Positions 12,993 to 24,580 of a DNA stretch of 64,000 bases are shown piece by piece (position 1 is the stretch's first letter; each line of letters starts with the position of its first letter). The notes under the pieces are model-generated. The model saw nothing but the letters and a program-made list of their open reading frames with translations, was not told where the DNA came from and searched no databases. The position numbers and the translations under genes were made by a program. This DNA comes from Caenorhabditis elegans (lineage: Eukaryota; Nematoda; Chromadorea; Rhabditida; Rhabditidae): assembly GCF_000002985.6 (NCBI RefSeq), contig NC_003284.9, positions 16,182,001 to 16,246,000 on the forward strand, in the 5' to 3' direction.

Positions 12993-13571
12993 GCGAATTG
13001 AGAGGGTAACTGGCTGTTATCGGCAAATCATTGACAAGAGTAAATGGGATAAAGGAAATTGAAAACGTTTCTAATACGAACATGCTAGCAGAATGATGAA
13101 TTGGATAGGAAAATAATGATAAGGTCGAGAGAATTGAATAGTTTGAATTGAACAACAAAAAATGGGTTGCAGTATCAGGAAGATATGCAAGGGGTACAAT
13201 TGAAATGATACACCAGGATTATAATAAATTATGAAGAATTTTCGAAAATTTTAAAGCAGAAATACAGGTATATATGTAGATTAAGAATATTGTTTTGCAA
13301 GTGCATTGATATAAATAAGAAATTGTGTCATTGAATGAAATTGTAGTTATTATTTGATAAATATTGCTCAATTATTGAGCCAAGCGCTAGAAGGTACCGT
13401 CAAACGTTTTGGAAACCAAGTGTTGGATATTAGAGCCCAATTGCTATTTGAAAAGGTAATAAACGAGATAATGAATGCTCAAACTGATGTTAGTAATTTT
13501 ATGGTGGAAAGAAAATGAATAAAGTTGGAGGGTTAGTTGGTTTTTGAAATTAATTGAATTAATGAGAAATC

Positions 13572-16500
13572 CTATAGTTTTTGGTACACAACTGGCATGA
13601 ACAAGTTGTAAACGGAGCTGAAGTTTCTGTCCAATCTGATCGAAGAGTCTGAATTTTTTTAGTAGTTACGATGAGAATTGGAACTTATTGCAAGATTGGC
13701 TTGTTAGTACACACCAGGGCTGTGCGGCAACCGAGATTTTCGGCAACCGGCAATTTTTGGTTGTCGAAACTTTGGCAACTTTTCGGCAACCGGCAACTTG
13801 ATTGCCGGTTGCCGCACAGCTCTGGTACACACTAGTGCTCTAATACATAGTGACTTACGAAAAATCTAGAAAATGACATAAAATTTTGCCGCAGCGGAGA
13901 ACCTTTGAAATTGAAAAATGTATATCTTAAAATTGCTCAAATAATTTTTCACTTTACTTTCACTTTTTTCACTAGTAGTTTTCATCCTTCTAGATTCAAA
14001 AAAGTTTAGATTTTTCAGAGAAAAAAATATACAATTTCTTATGAACACTTAAAGTTTTTCTCGGGTTTCACTGGTCACACTTGGTGTCAGGGTGTCTCAT
14101 TGCGGTTTGATCTTAAAAAAAAACGCGGGAATTTTTCCCCCATGAAATTGTGACGTCAGCACACTCTTAAAGGTGGTGTAGTCGAAATTTTTTATTGCTT
14201 TAGTAGACTCAAAATTGTCTGAAAACCCCAAATTTCCTAATGAAACTTCTTGAAAACTTCTCAAAAAAAAAAAAGTTATGACGGCTCAAAAAATGGCCTA
14301 AAATTAGTTAAAATTTGAAATTTGCCCGTCAATGTCGCAGCGGCTGAAATCTAATTTTTTTGTTTTGAAATCACTGTCAAATTTTGAGTATACAATGTAA
14401 TTATCTTGCGTTTTCAACTTTATCTAGACATTTTAAAGTCGATGGATGATGAGATTTTTAATTTTTTTAAACCAAATTTCGCCGTCCATTGCCTTAAAAT
14501 ACCTTTTGAAAAAAGTTGAAAACGTAAGAAAATTACATAGTATACTCAAAATTTAACGGAGATTTCAAAAAAAAAAAGGTTTCCGGCCGCTGCGACATTG
14601 ACAAGTCGGTCAAATTTCAAATTTTAACTATTTTCAGGCCATTTTTTGAGCCATCATAATTTTTTTTTGAGAAGTTGTCAAAAAGTTTCAGTATGAAATT
14701 CGGTGTTTTCAGACAATTTTGAGTCTAATAAAGGAATAGAAACATTTGACTGCACCACCTTAAACAACGCGAAATCAGTTGAAAAGTCTGTGTCTCTTCT
14801 CCCGCATTTTTCGAAGATCAAACCAAAATGGGACACTTCGACACCACATGTGATCCTGCACAGAGCACCATTTTTTAAATTTTTGGAAGCAATTTTTGAA
14901 AAACCATGACCTAGAAAATTTTCAGACAATAGTTTGTCTGGATACAAGCGATTTTGAAACGTTGCGGATTCAAAACTAACAGGTTTAGAAAAAAACCAAC
15001 TATTTTAAAACATTTAGTCTCACCTTGAGTATCACTAATTTCTTCTTCTGGCATCAGATGAGCTTCCATCATTCTCTCATCTTCACCATTTTTCATCTTA
15101 TACTCTTTGACCACAAATCTCAGATACTTCTCCTCCCAAATCATCTTGTAATCCAGATTTGTTCCCTTCTTCTTACGGTATTTCTTCCTCTGTTGTTTGT
15201 CCACAACCATCGGGTCAAAGACTGCAGCTGGTGCTTGTTCTGACTCAAGTTGGGATCTCAGAGCCCATGCCAGTTTCATTGCTGGAAAATTAACTGTGTT
15301 CCGGGCGCCCAGTGGTGGATCTCCGAGATGGACGGTGTTGACTTTGATGTATATGTAACGATAATCTCCAGTTAAATGTCCTGCAGAAGTCATGATTAAG
15401 GGAGTAGAAAATTAAAAAAAAATTATTACCACAATTATTTTCCAAATGACATTTCTGGTGGACACATATTACCGGATGAATGTTGCTGAAGTCTAAGCCA
15501 ACTTCGGGAATGTTGAGAGTAGTATCACCATTGACTGCAGTTGTTAATTGTGTTAATAAGTTAATACGGTAGCTGCTGTATATCAGGGCTGTGCGGCAAC
15601 CGTAAACCAAGTTGTCGGTTGCCGAAAAGTTGCCGAAGTTTTGGCAACCAAAAATTGACGGTTGCCGAAACATTTTGGGTTCGGCAACTTCGGAAATCGC
15701 CGATATCAATGTCAAACATTTTGTAGCTCACAAAACAGCATTCAGAGAGCCTGAGACATGCAAAAATTTCACTGTAAACAAAAAAAAAGAACGTACTTTT
15801 TTCCAAAACGCTCAAAAATAAAATTTGAACAAAAAAAACTTTGAAACTTGGTTGCCAGCTGCCGAAAACTTGCTTACTTTCTGGTTGCCAAAAATTTTAG
15901 GGTCATTTTTTATTTTAGGGTTAACTTTAGGGTCAATCATTCTATACATATAAACTTTTTAACTGCGAATATTTCAACTTAGAACTTGATTTCTATATTC
16001 GACAGATTAGAAATATCTACAAATCTGGCAAAAAATCTATAAAATAGCGCCTAATTTTAAAAAGGCAACTAAATGAATGCCAATTACGGAGCAAGTTGAT
16101 TTTTGGCCAAAGATTAAATAAAAGTTGCCGATTTACAACACTGTTAAAATAATTTTCAACTGACAGTGAGCTCAATTTTTTCCAACAAAATAGTTTCTTC
16201 AAAAAAATATAGGCTAACATTTCAGCACTAGAAACAATTACAAGATTAGAAAAAACTTTAAAAAATTAATAATAAATTATGAGATATCCGTAAAGGTAAA
16301 AAAAAACTCACTTTTGTACCCAATAAACATTGCGGGGCGCTCCTTCAACTTTGTCACCACATTGTACATCCCAATCGCGAATTTGGAATTTGATTCCAGA
16401 TTCTTCACAATTGTGATCTTCCGTGCCAAAAAGTACTGATGCGCTTTGGCAATCTCCACCACAAAGCGTTCTTGATCAGCTGTCACTGCTCCGTGGACAA

Positions 16501-17258
16501 GAATGTTGCCAAGATGAGAGATTTCTTTTTTGAAGATTGATGGTGATAGAGTGTTCACTGGGCTGAACATAGTTGGGTCTAGTCTTGGAAGTAACTTGGG
16601 ATCTTGAATACTTTCAGTTTTAAGGTTCACTGAAAAAGCAGCACAAATGAGGGAGCAATCGAGAAATTTGAGAAGTGCTATATCTAGATCATTGCACCAT
16701 TTGATGATTTCCTGATGTGTAGCTTTGATTGTAGGATAATTGCGATCGATGAGATTTATAATTGATAAATATTCATCTAACGCCCTCAAGGGATGGTTTT
16801 TGTCCAAAGTGATTTTGACCAACAGTGGCAGAAGGCCAGGTTGCAGGTTGAAAAGTAGACGTTGTTTTTCCATGGCGACCGGATGTCTCATCATATGAAT
16901 ATCCAGTACCGTGTTCCCAAGATTTACACTTCTCGAGTAGACCAGTTTGAGAAGTTCGTACTGCGAAGTTATATTCTCAACTCGTGGTAGCTTTGCCAAA
17001 TCGAGATTTTCCGGACGAGTTTCATATTGAAGAACTTGCCGGATTGTGTGCAGAGCTATGTTCTCCCCTGGAACAAAAATTTATAATTTTCAAATTTTTG
17101 CAGTTACTATCGCGAGTGGCTAAAATGGCTAAAATGTCCGAAAAGCTGCTGATTGGTGGGAGATCCTAAAAAGATAAAACAAGGATCTTACCTGCCGAAG
17201 GACTCGGTAAACCTTCCGACATCCGTAGCAGAAGCAGTTGGGGGAAGTTTCTGAACAT
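13572..17258 (-). CDS. Unrecognised 453-aa protein, five exons
   Basis: Exons on the minus strand are 17258-17192, 17067-16312, 15534-15430, 15380-15024 and 13648-13572. All junctions are phase 1 with GT-AG borders and the total is 1362 bases including TAG. The protein starts MFRNFPQLLLLRMSEG, is alpha-helical and leucine-rich to about residue 250, then has a Cys/His-containing stretch VICVHQKCHLENNCGH near residue 280. A lysine-rich segment (QQRKKYRKKKG) follows, with an acidic tail after it. The N-terminus could be a mitochondrial presequence, but it is weak. I do not recognise the family and assign no function. The gene converges on the carrier gene. Its second and last introns hold hAT, TTAA and CACGTG repeats. 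Exon structure is well supported; function is unknown. Confidence 0.78.
13715..13824. mobile_element. hAT-type MITE (CAGGGCTGTGCGGCAACC family)
   Basis: A 110-bp element with terminal inverted repeats CAGGGCTGTGCGGCAACCG and CGGTTGCCGCACAGCTCTG. It is flanked by an exact 8-bp duplication GTACACAC (13707-13714 and 13825-13832). It lies in the last intron of the 453-aa gene, 66 bases upstream (on the minus strand) of the final exon. Confidence 0.88.
14078..14852. repeat. CACGTG-type repeat, copy 4, split by an insertion
   Basis: The left part (14078-14170) runs from cacttggtgtcag to TGACGTCAGCACACTC. The right part (14761-14852) resumes with ACGCGAAATCAGTTGAAAAGTCTG and ends in ttcgacaccacatgtg. 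The two halves join into one family member once the palindromic insert at 14171-14760 is removed. Confidence 0.8.
14171..14760. mobile_element. 590-bp palindromic element inserted in a repeat
   Basis: The ends are AGGTGGTGTAGTC and GACTGCACCACCT. The arms match inversely through AGACTCAAAATTGTCTGA, the AAAATGGCCTAAAATTAG segment and GTCGCAGCGGC. TTAA precedes the left end and overlaps the right end, so this is a TTAA-targeting foldback element. It is younger than the repeat it splits. Confidence 0.78.
15584..15895. repeat. Degenerate hAT-type repeat (GGCAACC family)
   Basis: It begins with the same CAGGGCTGTGCGGCAACCG terminus as the element at 13715. GGTTGCCGAAAA-like segments continue to about 15895, but a clean right terminus and target duplication cannot be found. 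It lies in intron 2 of the 453-aa gene. Confidence 0.6.
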
Positions 17259-17437
17259 TTTTTGTTGGAAAGCTCAAAAAAGAATACACGAATATTGAGT
17301 GGGGAATAAAGAGAAATGAAGAAGGCACACAAAACATTTTCGGGTCGTCATGGAGCCATTTCCACATTCATATGGCAATAAAATATTTCTGTCCTCCTAG
17401 GAAAATGTCATGGTTATCTGGTCTTTGTTTAGGACAT

Positions 17438-17643
17438 AGGTCTTAAGGCTTAGGCTTAGGCCTTAGGGCTTCGGGCTTAGGGCTTCAGGCTTAGGGCTTT
17501 GGGCTTAGGGCTTAGGGCTTAGGACTTAGGGCTTAGGGCTTAGGGCTTAGGGCTTAGGGCTTAGGGCTTAGGGCTTGGGGCTTAGGGCTTAGGGCTTAGG
17601 TCTTAGGGCTTAGGGCTTAGGGCTTAGGGCTTAGGGCTTAAAC
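17438..17643. repeat. Telomere-like heptamer array (TTAGGGC)n
   Basis: About 29 tandem units of the 7-mer TTAGGGC with scattered variants (ttcgggc, tttgggc, ttaggac). The left edge contains two exact TTAGGC units, the nematode telomere hexamer. The array begins about 180 bases upstream of the start codon of the minus-strand 453-aa gene. It is probably a replication-slippage derivative of interstitial telomere sequence. Confidence 0.9.
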
Positions 17644-20600
17644 CTTAATGCTGGGTGCTTTGGGATCAGGGTTTTTGATTTATTTTAATTTGAAAAAGTA
17701 GGAACGGTCTTTTTTCAAATGAAATGCTACTAACATCCAGAGGCAAAGAAAATATATGAGTTTCTTCAGTGGGCAAAAAAAAAATTCGAAATTTCATTGG
17801 TTCTGCACCCGGCGCCCACCCCTTCGTCTTATTAGCTTTTGGCCCACATGCCAGTAGAAAGAGAGCAGGGCGAAAAAAATAACTAGAAAAAAACCAAACG
17901 GAAGAGGCACGAAAAACTTTCAATTGGGTCATGGCGAGCAGAGAATGAGCGACGTTTGTGGATTAAAAAAGACGTTTTTCATTGGAAAGTGTAGATCTTT
18001 TTAATGAAGAATTTCGACTGAGAAACGTACGAGCAGAAACAAGAAAAGTCGGCGGCAGGGCAGAGATCGAAAAACGTTAAAATTTCGAATGGAACACAAA
18101 AGGGGCAGCGTATTTGCATAAATCTGTAGGTAGAATGTGTAGACGCAGACAGTGTGACTGATGGCAAGGTCGTTTTTTGTTCGGTTGCGAATGTGTTCCG
18201 TTTTTGAACGAAAAAAAAAGAAACCTCGATTTTATGGTTAACAAAGTTGGGAAGCAAGGTTTTTTGTATTTGATAAGACTGTCGATCTTATGGTCTAAAA
18301 CTAATTCTATAAATATTAATAGAAACATTTAACAACAAAAATTTCAAAACGTGGGGAAAGTTTTTAAAACTACTCATATGGTGACAAAAAGACCAAGTAT
18401 CATAATAAAACTTTTGAAAAAATTTTTGAAATTTTTTTATTTACTGTTAAAAAGTGACAATTACTCAGTTTTTGCCAATCATAATTTTGGAAGACGGCCA
18501 AAAAAAATTTATTCCAACGTTTTTTATATTTTAATTTTGTTTTAATTATGTGTATTTAAACATTGTGGGGGTCGGGACATGCGGCATTTTTCTGGATTTC
18601 CACAACTCATATTTTTCAGAATTTCGGAAAGATGTCAAAACTTTGACTGGAGATTTTTGAAAATCTAAAATTTTTTTGAATCTTTTTTACGATATTAGGT
18701 CGTTTTAGACCATTATAATTGTGTTTAGGCAAAATCACCACTGACGCTACTCTACCTTTAATAAAATCATCTTGAAAAAAAGCTTTAAAAAATTGAAAAA
18801 AAGTGTGAAAAAAGTTTATTTCAGTAAATAAAACATTTGTACTGTTAGCGTAACCTATACTATTTTTCAAAAAAAAAACCGCAGTTTTCATATCTTTAAC
18901 TTCAAAGGTCAAAGATAAACTAGATGCAAAAATCCATCTGATCTATGCGAAAAAAAGTATATAATCCCACCTTAATTCCATATTTTTCAAAACGGAAGCA
19001 TGCATATTATGTCTGCCCGAGTTGTGACCACAGGTATTAGTTCTGATATGAATGGGTGGGCTTTTGCTTTTTCTTTGGTCTACGTCGAAGTATAGAAAAA
19101 TTAATTTAGAAGTTAATCCCAAGCTTGAGAATAGAAGAAGCTTAAAAATTGGAAAAATACAAGTCTAAAGATCCAAATAATACGCGAGATTACATTTTCA
19201 ACAAAAAAAAACAATTTAGAAAAATTAAATAAAGTAGGCACGTTGGAATTGAAAAATAATTGCAGCTGAATTGTTTATTTAACCTATTTGATTCACCTGC
19301 ATTATGTAAATTGTCAATAAGTCAGGTCTGATTGAGTTTTGATTCGACAAATCACACTTTTAACAAATGTTGTACTTTTGATAAATGTTCGAGTATTATA
19401 TTTTCTGTAATAAAATATACAAATCTTTTGTTTTTAGGGCCCAATCAATTTCAAGCGTAGCATTGAAAATTTCCAAACATCTTAGCATTAATTTGTTTAA
19501 AAAACCGGCATACTTGAGACACTCCCGACTCTGACGCCTGAAATGCCTTGTATGACTGCCCGACATTTCGCTGCAATTGTTGCCGAAATTTGGCCTAAAA
19601 CTATTAATTTGATTTGGAAAAAAATTGACATCTGGGTTTTCTACATTAACTTTTAAAAAGTAATTTAAATATAGCGAATTATAGATTTGCAAATTTGAAA
19701 GAAAAATAGAAAGAAAAATAGGCTGAACTATTTTGAATTTTTGAGTTCCCGCGCAAATGAATGACCTATTTCTGACATTTTTCGCATTTAAACTACACTA
19801 GTTGGTTTGTCTAAATTTATTGAATCTCTATTATTTGGTATTTACGTTTTCTTCCCAAAAGTTTTAAAATCGTGTTCGAACTTAATAACCAATGAGGAAT
19901 TTTGAGAAAATTCAATTAATATAGCCGGAAAACTCAAAAATGCCAAAACTATTTAAAAACCGACAGACGCTTTTGATATAAAATCAAATTTTTTGTCTGA
20001 TTTTTGTTATCAATTTAATATTTTATGGAAATTATACTTTAACAATTTTTCTCAACTTTTTATTCCTATACTGCCCTCTCCATTTAAAATAACAGATTCG
20101 GAAATTTAATGCCCTAGAAAAAAATCAGCAACCTATTCCAAATTCTCCATTCGCATTGCAATCTTTGTGTTTCATATCCTTCCTCCCTTTGCGCGTCAAC
20201 ACGAAAGAGCATTCTATCCCTTCCACATGTATCGGTAAGAGACGGCCGGGGGCACAAAAAAGAGCTGCGCAGAGTAGACGTCGCCGTCTGTGCTGCTACT
20301 GCTGCTCATCTTTTAATCGATAGAAGACAGAGAATTGAGAGGGGGAAAAGAGCTCTTGGAGCACTGTGAATTGACACAGATACGCATCGAGAAAGAGACG
20401 AAAAATTGCGAGGTACGAAGAGCCACTTTTTTCTGACGAACGGGAGTGAAGACTATTTGTGAAGGGAAAAAAGAACGAGACGCCGATGAAAAGGGCAAAG
20501 ATGAATTTGCCCTTGCACCCCTGCGCAAAAGATTGTTTCAGGGGGAGAAATAGATCAACTTCAGGGGGAGAAATAGATCTACTGTTTAAAAGTTAATGTG

Positions 20601-22149
20601 TGGATTTTTTATTTTACTAAATTATTTTAGAAAAAAAAATGCGCCGATGAAAATAAAAAATATTCTAAGAAAACGTTTTTTTTTTGGCATTTTAACCCTT
20701 AATTTTGGAATCTGGTTTTCTTTTAAATAAAAATTTATCAGTAGATTGCTGGAGTGAAATCATGTATGGAATATTTCAATTGTATTCCATAAAAAATGAA
20801 AAAAATAAAATTGAAATCTCAGGAAAATCTGAATATACTATCAAGTTAGATTGTTCAAAAGCAATATGAAAAAAAAAATCTAACAAACTTCTTTATTTAT
20901 TGTTTAACTAAACATTTAAACAAATTCGATAATTTTTTAATCAATACAAAATTTAGTTAAAATAATATTTGAAAATCAAAAAAAATTGAAATGCATAGGT
21001 TTTTCACCTACTCTCGGTATTTTCAAATACAATATTTACCTAAAAAACACATTTTTGACACTACTTATAAGATTAGTAGAGCATAATTCTGATATTTTCC
21101 AGATTAGATATATAAACTCAAATTTTTCGAGGCAAAGTTTTTAATACATAATTACTCAACTTTTTCCAAATTTAAAAAGTTGAACATTTTTATTTGTACT
21201 GTCTGGTAAAGCTTTTAATAATTCCTAAAATAAATTAAAATTGGGTGTACTCATAATTTTTTCAGTTGAGAAAATAAATAATTATTTCTACAAAAAATCA
21301 ACAATAAAATTTTAAGTTTTCGTTGAATATTTCTCTTTTTTCAAAATATAACATTAAAAAATGTCAAGAGCCTGTATGTTCCTAGAAAACAAAAAAGAAG
21401 AGAAGGAAAAAACCACTTCATTACATTTTCGATTTCCTATAACCGACACTGACCTTACCCGGAAAAACAAGAAAAAAAAGAGCTGACCACACATTGAGCC
21501 AGACAGGCAGAAGGCGTAAACAAAAAACAAATAACAACTCACTGGGTGGCACGCAAAAAGGCAAAAGCTCCTTAGCATGCTCCTCGTCTCTCACACTTCA
21601 TCCGCTCCTCTTCTGTCCAAAGGCGGAGCTATTACGTTTTTAGAGCAGCAATTTTCAACACAAAACCATAAAATTTCGACGCGAACGATGTTTCGGTTTC
21701 AATAGCTCCTCGCCTTCCTGCGTCGAATAATATATCGTTTCCTTGAAGGAAAGGATAGGGTTGAGACAATGGTGAAAAGGTAAATGAGGAGGAAAAGAGA
21801 TGGCAGAGAGTAAATGGATGAAGAAGGAAAAAGACACGTGATATACGTCTAATTGGGAGACAGGATAAACCTGCTCAAAATCAATGACAAATGATTAAGG
21901 AAGTGAAATAGGAAGTGTGGAAAAAGTATGGCATAATATTCAATCGAAAATTTAACAGAGGGTAATTCTTCAAACTTGTGTTTGAAAATATTTCGGCAAT
22001 TTGAAAAATTGGGCATCTCTAATTTTATAAGATTTATCCTCTTAAAAAGTTTCAGCGAACAAAAATATATTATATTTCAATGTTTAGTTTCGAACGAATA
22101 AACGTAATTTTAAATATACGGGTTTTAATATAAAGTCTTAAATAGGGCT
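17644..22149. other. Gene-poor intergenic DNA
   Basis: I see no supportable coding exon in about 4.5 kb. It contains a diverged palindromic element at 18350-18762. A GC-richer segment at about 20200-20530 has a run of CTG-like triplets (tgtgctgctactgctgctc) but no durable frame. Purine-rich DNA follows at 21700-21850. The 20.2-20.5 kb segment could be regulatory, but nothing in the sequence proves it. Confidence 0.55.
18350..18762. repeat. Diverged TTAA-type palindromic element
   Basis: The right end (gccactgacgctactctaccttta-like, before ATAA) matches the terminus of the elements at 9943 and 38182. Inverted internal blocks around 'tatcataataaaactt' and 'acgatattaggtcg' are recognisable. The left end is worn. 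Confidence 0.6.
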
Positions 22150-22235
22150 TCCGTGGGAGGCAGGCGCGGTTTCAAGGCCTGAGACCTGCCTCAAACATGC
22201 CATCATCACGCCGGCCTCTCGCCTTATTTCTGCAC

Positions 22236-22618
22236 TAGGGCTGTGCAAATCGGCGTCCGGTCGTCCGATTTTGACACCACCGGACGCACATGCGTCCGGT
22301 TTGGCGTTGTTCTCCACGGCGGTCGACAATTTCCGAGTTTCGCCACTCGCTTTACTAATCACAGAATTTTATAGTGAGTGGCGAAACTCGGAAATTGTTG
22401 GCCGCCGTGAAAACCTACTCCAAACCGGACGCATGTGCGTCCGGTGGGTCAAGGGTGCGTCCGGTGGTGTCAAAATTGGACGACCGGACCAGGGGTGAGC
22501 ATTTGTCGGCGATCGCCGACCCGCGATCGCCGAATTTCCGTTGGTTTTCGGCGATCGGCGATCGCCGATTGCCGACAAATGCTCACCCCTGGACCGGACG
22601 CCAATTTGCACAGCCTTA
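22236..22618. mobile_element. hAT-type MITE (TAGGGCTGTGCAAAT; CCGGACG family)
   Basis: The termini are TAGGGCTGTGCAAATCGG and CCAATTTGCACAGCCTTA. The flanking 8-mers TTCTGCAC and TTCTGCGC differ at one position and fit a hAT target duplication. The interior has CCGGACGCACATGCGTCCGG palindromes and a long hairpin made of two inverted copies of CGACAATTTCCGAGTTTCGC. Related copies are at 31714, about 39195 and 57109. A second element is nested at 22490-22591. Confidence 0.85.
22490..22591. mobile_element. 102-bp hAT-type MITE nested in another MITE
   Basis: The ends are CAGGGGTGAGCATTTGTCGG and the inverse CCGACAAATGCTCACCCCTG. The exact flanking 8-bp duplication GACCGGAC occurs at 22482-22489 and 22592-22599. 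The interior is built of GGCGATCGCCGA palindromes. It is clearly younger than the enclosing element. Confidence 0.9.
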
Positions 22619-24580
22619 TTCTGCGCTATGGCGATAATTCAAAGGCTTGGTGTTCACACCACATAGTGCGAAAAGTGGTTCTTTCACCGCGTCCGACAAT
22701 TTTTAGGTTCTGCGCCGCACTATACTGAAAGCGTGGTTTGCCGCGCAAAGCAGGCGGAGGTCGCCGTAAGGTGGGCGCGGCAGGCATTTTGGCGCCTGCA
22801 TGAAAGCCGAAAATATATATAAATCAACAATGACAGACTTTTGACCAAGCAGGAATGTTGGGAAGGTTTTTTTCATTGTTTTTTGTTTCTTCTAGGCCGG
22901 CTGAATAGCGGTATATCCACAGTAGCTTTTACCGCAATGCTACAAGAATATAAACTACGAATAAATCAGGGCTGGGTGGCAAAACCCCGTTTTCAGGCAA
23001 AACGGCAGTGTTGAGTTTGGCAATTTTTGTTGGATATTTTATAAATTCCATTTTCAAACTGTAAAACCAAACCTATTTCTTCAATGTTTCTACAATTATT
23101 AGCGAAAAAAACCAAATTCTACAAACGTATCAAAAAAAAGGGGAAAAATGCCAAAAATATACAGTTGTTACTGTTTTTACTTGCCTTAAAAAAGCTCGGA
23201 AAATTTGTAAATTGCCGTTTCTTCACATTTTCGACGATTCGGCGATTTTGGCACTTGCCCGATCAATGTCGGCTGCAGGCTAATTTTCAGGCTGTCTACA
23301 AAAGTTTGATTTTTAGAATCAGCACTGCAAACTATGGTAAATATGAAATCCTTCTTAAAATCTAGCGAAACTGAATTTGAAGTTACAAAAACGATTTACC
23401 AAGCAGAGTTTCTGATTTTCTGAAACAGCGAGTGAAAAATTCAATATTTGGAATACAAAACACAGACCGTTTTGTTCAAAATTTGCTTCTAGAAAGGCGA
23501 ATATCATAATTACAAAAAAAGAACACCTCCGATTTTACGAGACTTTTTCTAAAACAAATCTTGAGTCCTCAAATATATTTTACAGCTTCGCATTTTAGGA
23601 TGTTTCAATTTTTGGAATTTGGATAGAAAAAAGAAGATATTTACGGTTTCGCTCGATGGACGTTACCGTAAAATTAAACTGGTCCTGACAAATGGCTGAA
23701 TTTTTAGAAATGCACATTCAAAAGCCAAAATGTACTTTTAGGATCGAACGTAAAACTTCTAAAATTGTGAGCTAACTATATTAGAAATGAGCCTAATTAC
23801 ATTATTCAACCTTTCACTTACAGTATAATTATTGGATTTTTAGTTTTCTAGTTTTCTTTTTTTATATATTTTTTTTATTAGTTTTCTATTGTTCGTCGCT
23901 AGCGAAATTTCAAAAAAAAATCAATAAATATTTTGGTTCATTTTTATTGCCCAAATGCTGCTGTAAAAAGTGTTTTATGGAGATTTATAAAGCGACAGGG
24001 GAAATTGTCAGGCGCTAGACTACCACTTGCCAATCAGACATCAGCCTCTATTTTGTGCTACCTTTTCAACCTGCTCTCAAAGTAGTCGTCTGAAAAGAAG
24101 AAGGCACGAGTGAGTGCTACATTGAAGAAATTCAATGACACTCTTGATTTTTTTCCTCTTCATTTTCTGTTTCTTATTATCTCGTCTCATAAGAGTAGTC
24201 TGCTCTGGGGAAATGAAGTGCACATGGACAAACGTGTTGGAGCAGGGGTCGTCGTCGCATTCCTTGAAATTATGTGCATTCAGAACAAGATGAAGGGAAT
24301 GTGTGATGGATGATAGTCTATCTTGTTGAAACGATATTATATCTTTTTTACTTTAATCAGTTGATAAACTGATATTGCAAGATGTTTGACGGACGTTAAA
24401 ACAGTGTAGTTGGAAAAACCGAAAATATTTCCGGTAGAAAGGGCAAATGTTGACAATTCTAATGGGAAAAAGTATGATCTTGTTCTTTTTGTAGTTTTGA
24501 ACAATGTGTACTTTGTATAAAAACAATGCTGATTTACTGGATGAGGGATCAACACTTTGCACATTTTCACAGAGAAAACC

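Larger units (their letters stand above)
22150..22805. repeat. GC-rich dispersed repeat hosting nested hAT elements
   Basis: The left part carries ggcaggcgcggtttcaaggcctgag and gacctgcctcaaac. The right part (22627-22805) ends gcggcaggcattttggcgcctgca. The GC content contrasts sharply with the surroundings. The hAT MITE at 22236-22618 sits between the two parts. The outer boundaries are approximate. Confidence 0.6.

Noticed and set aside
12901-13158. 85-codon minus-strand frame between the convergent genes
   Set aside because: It lies in the 3' flank of the carrier gene, overlaps its poly(A) signal and has no splice link to the 453-aa gene, which already ends at 13572.
17438-17643. CRISPR array
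   Set aside because: The units are contiguous 7-mers without spacers, in a eukaryotic genome.
22138-22728. Several overlapping arginine/proline-rich frames on both strands
   Set aside because: They are translations of CCGGACG and GCGATCGC palindromes in nested hAT MITEs.
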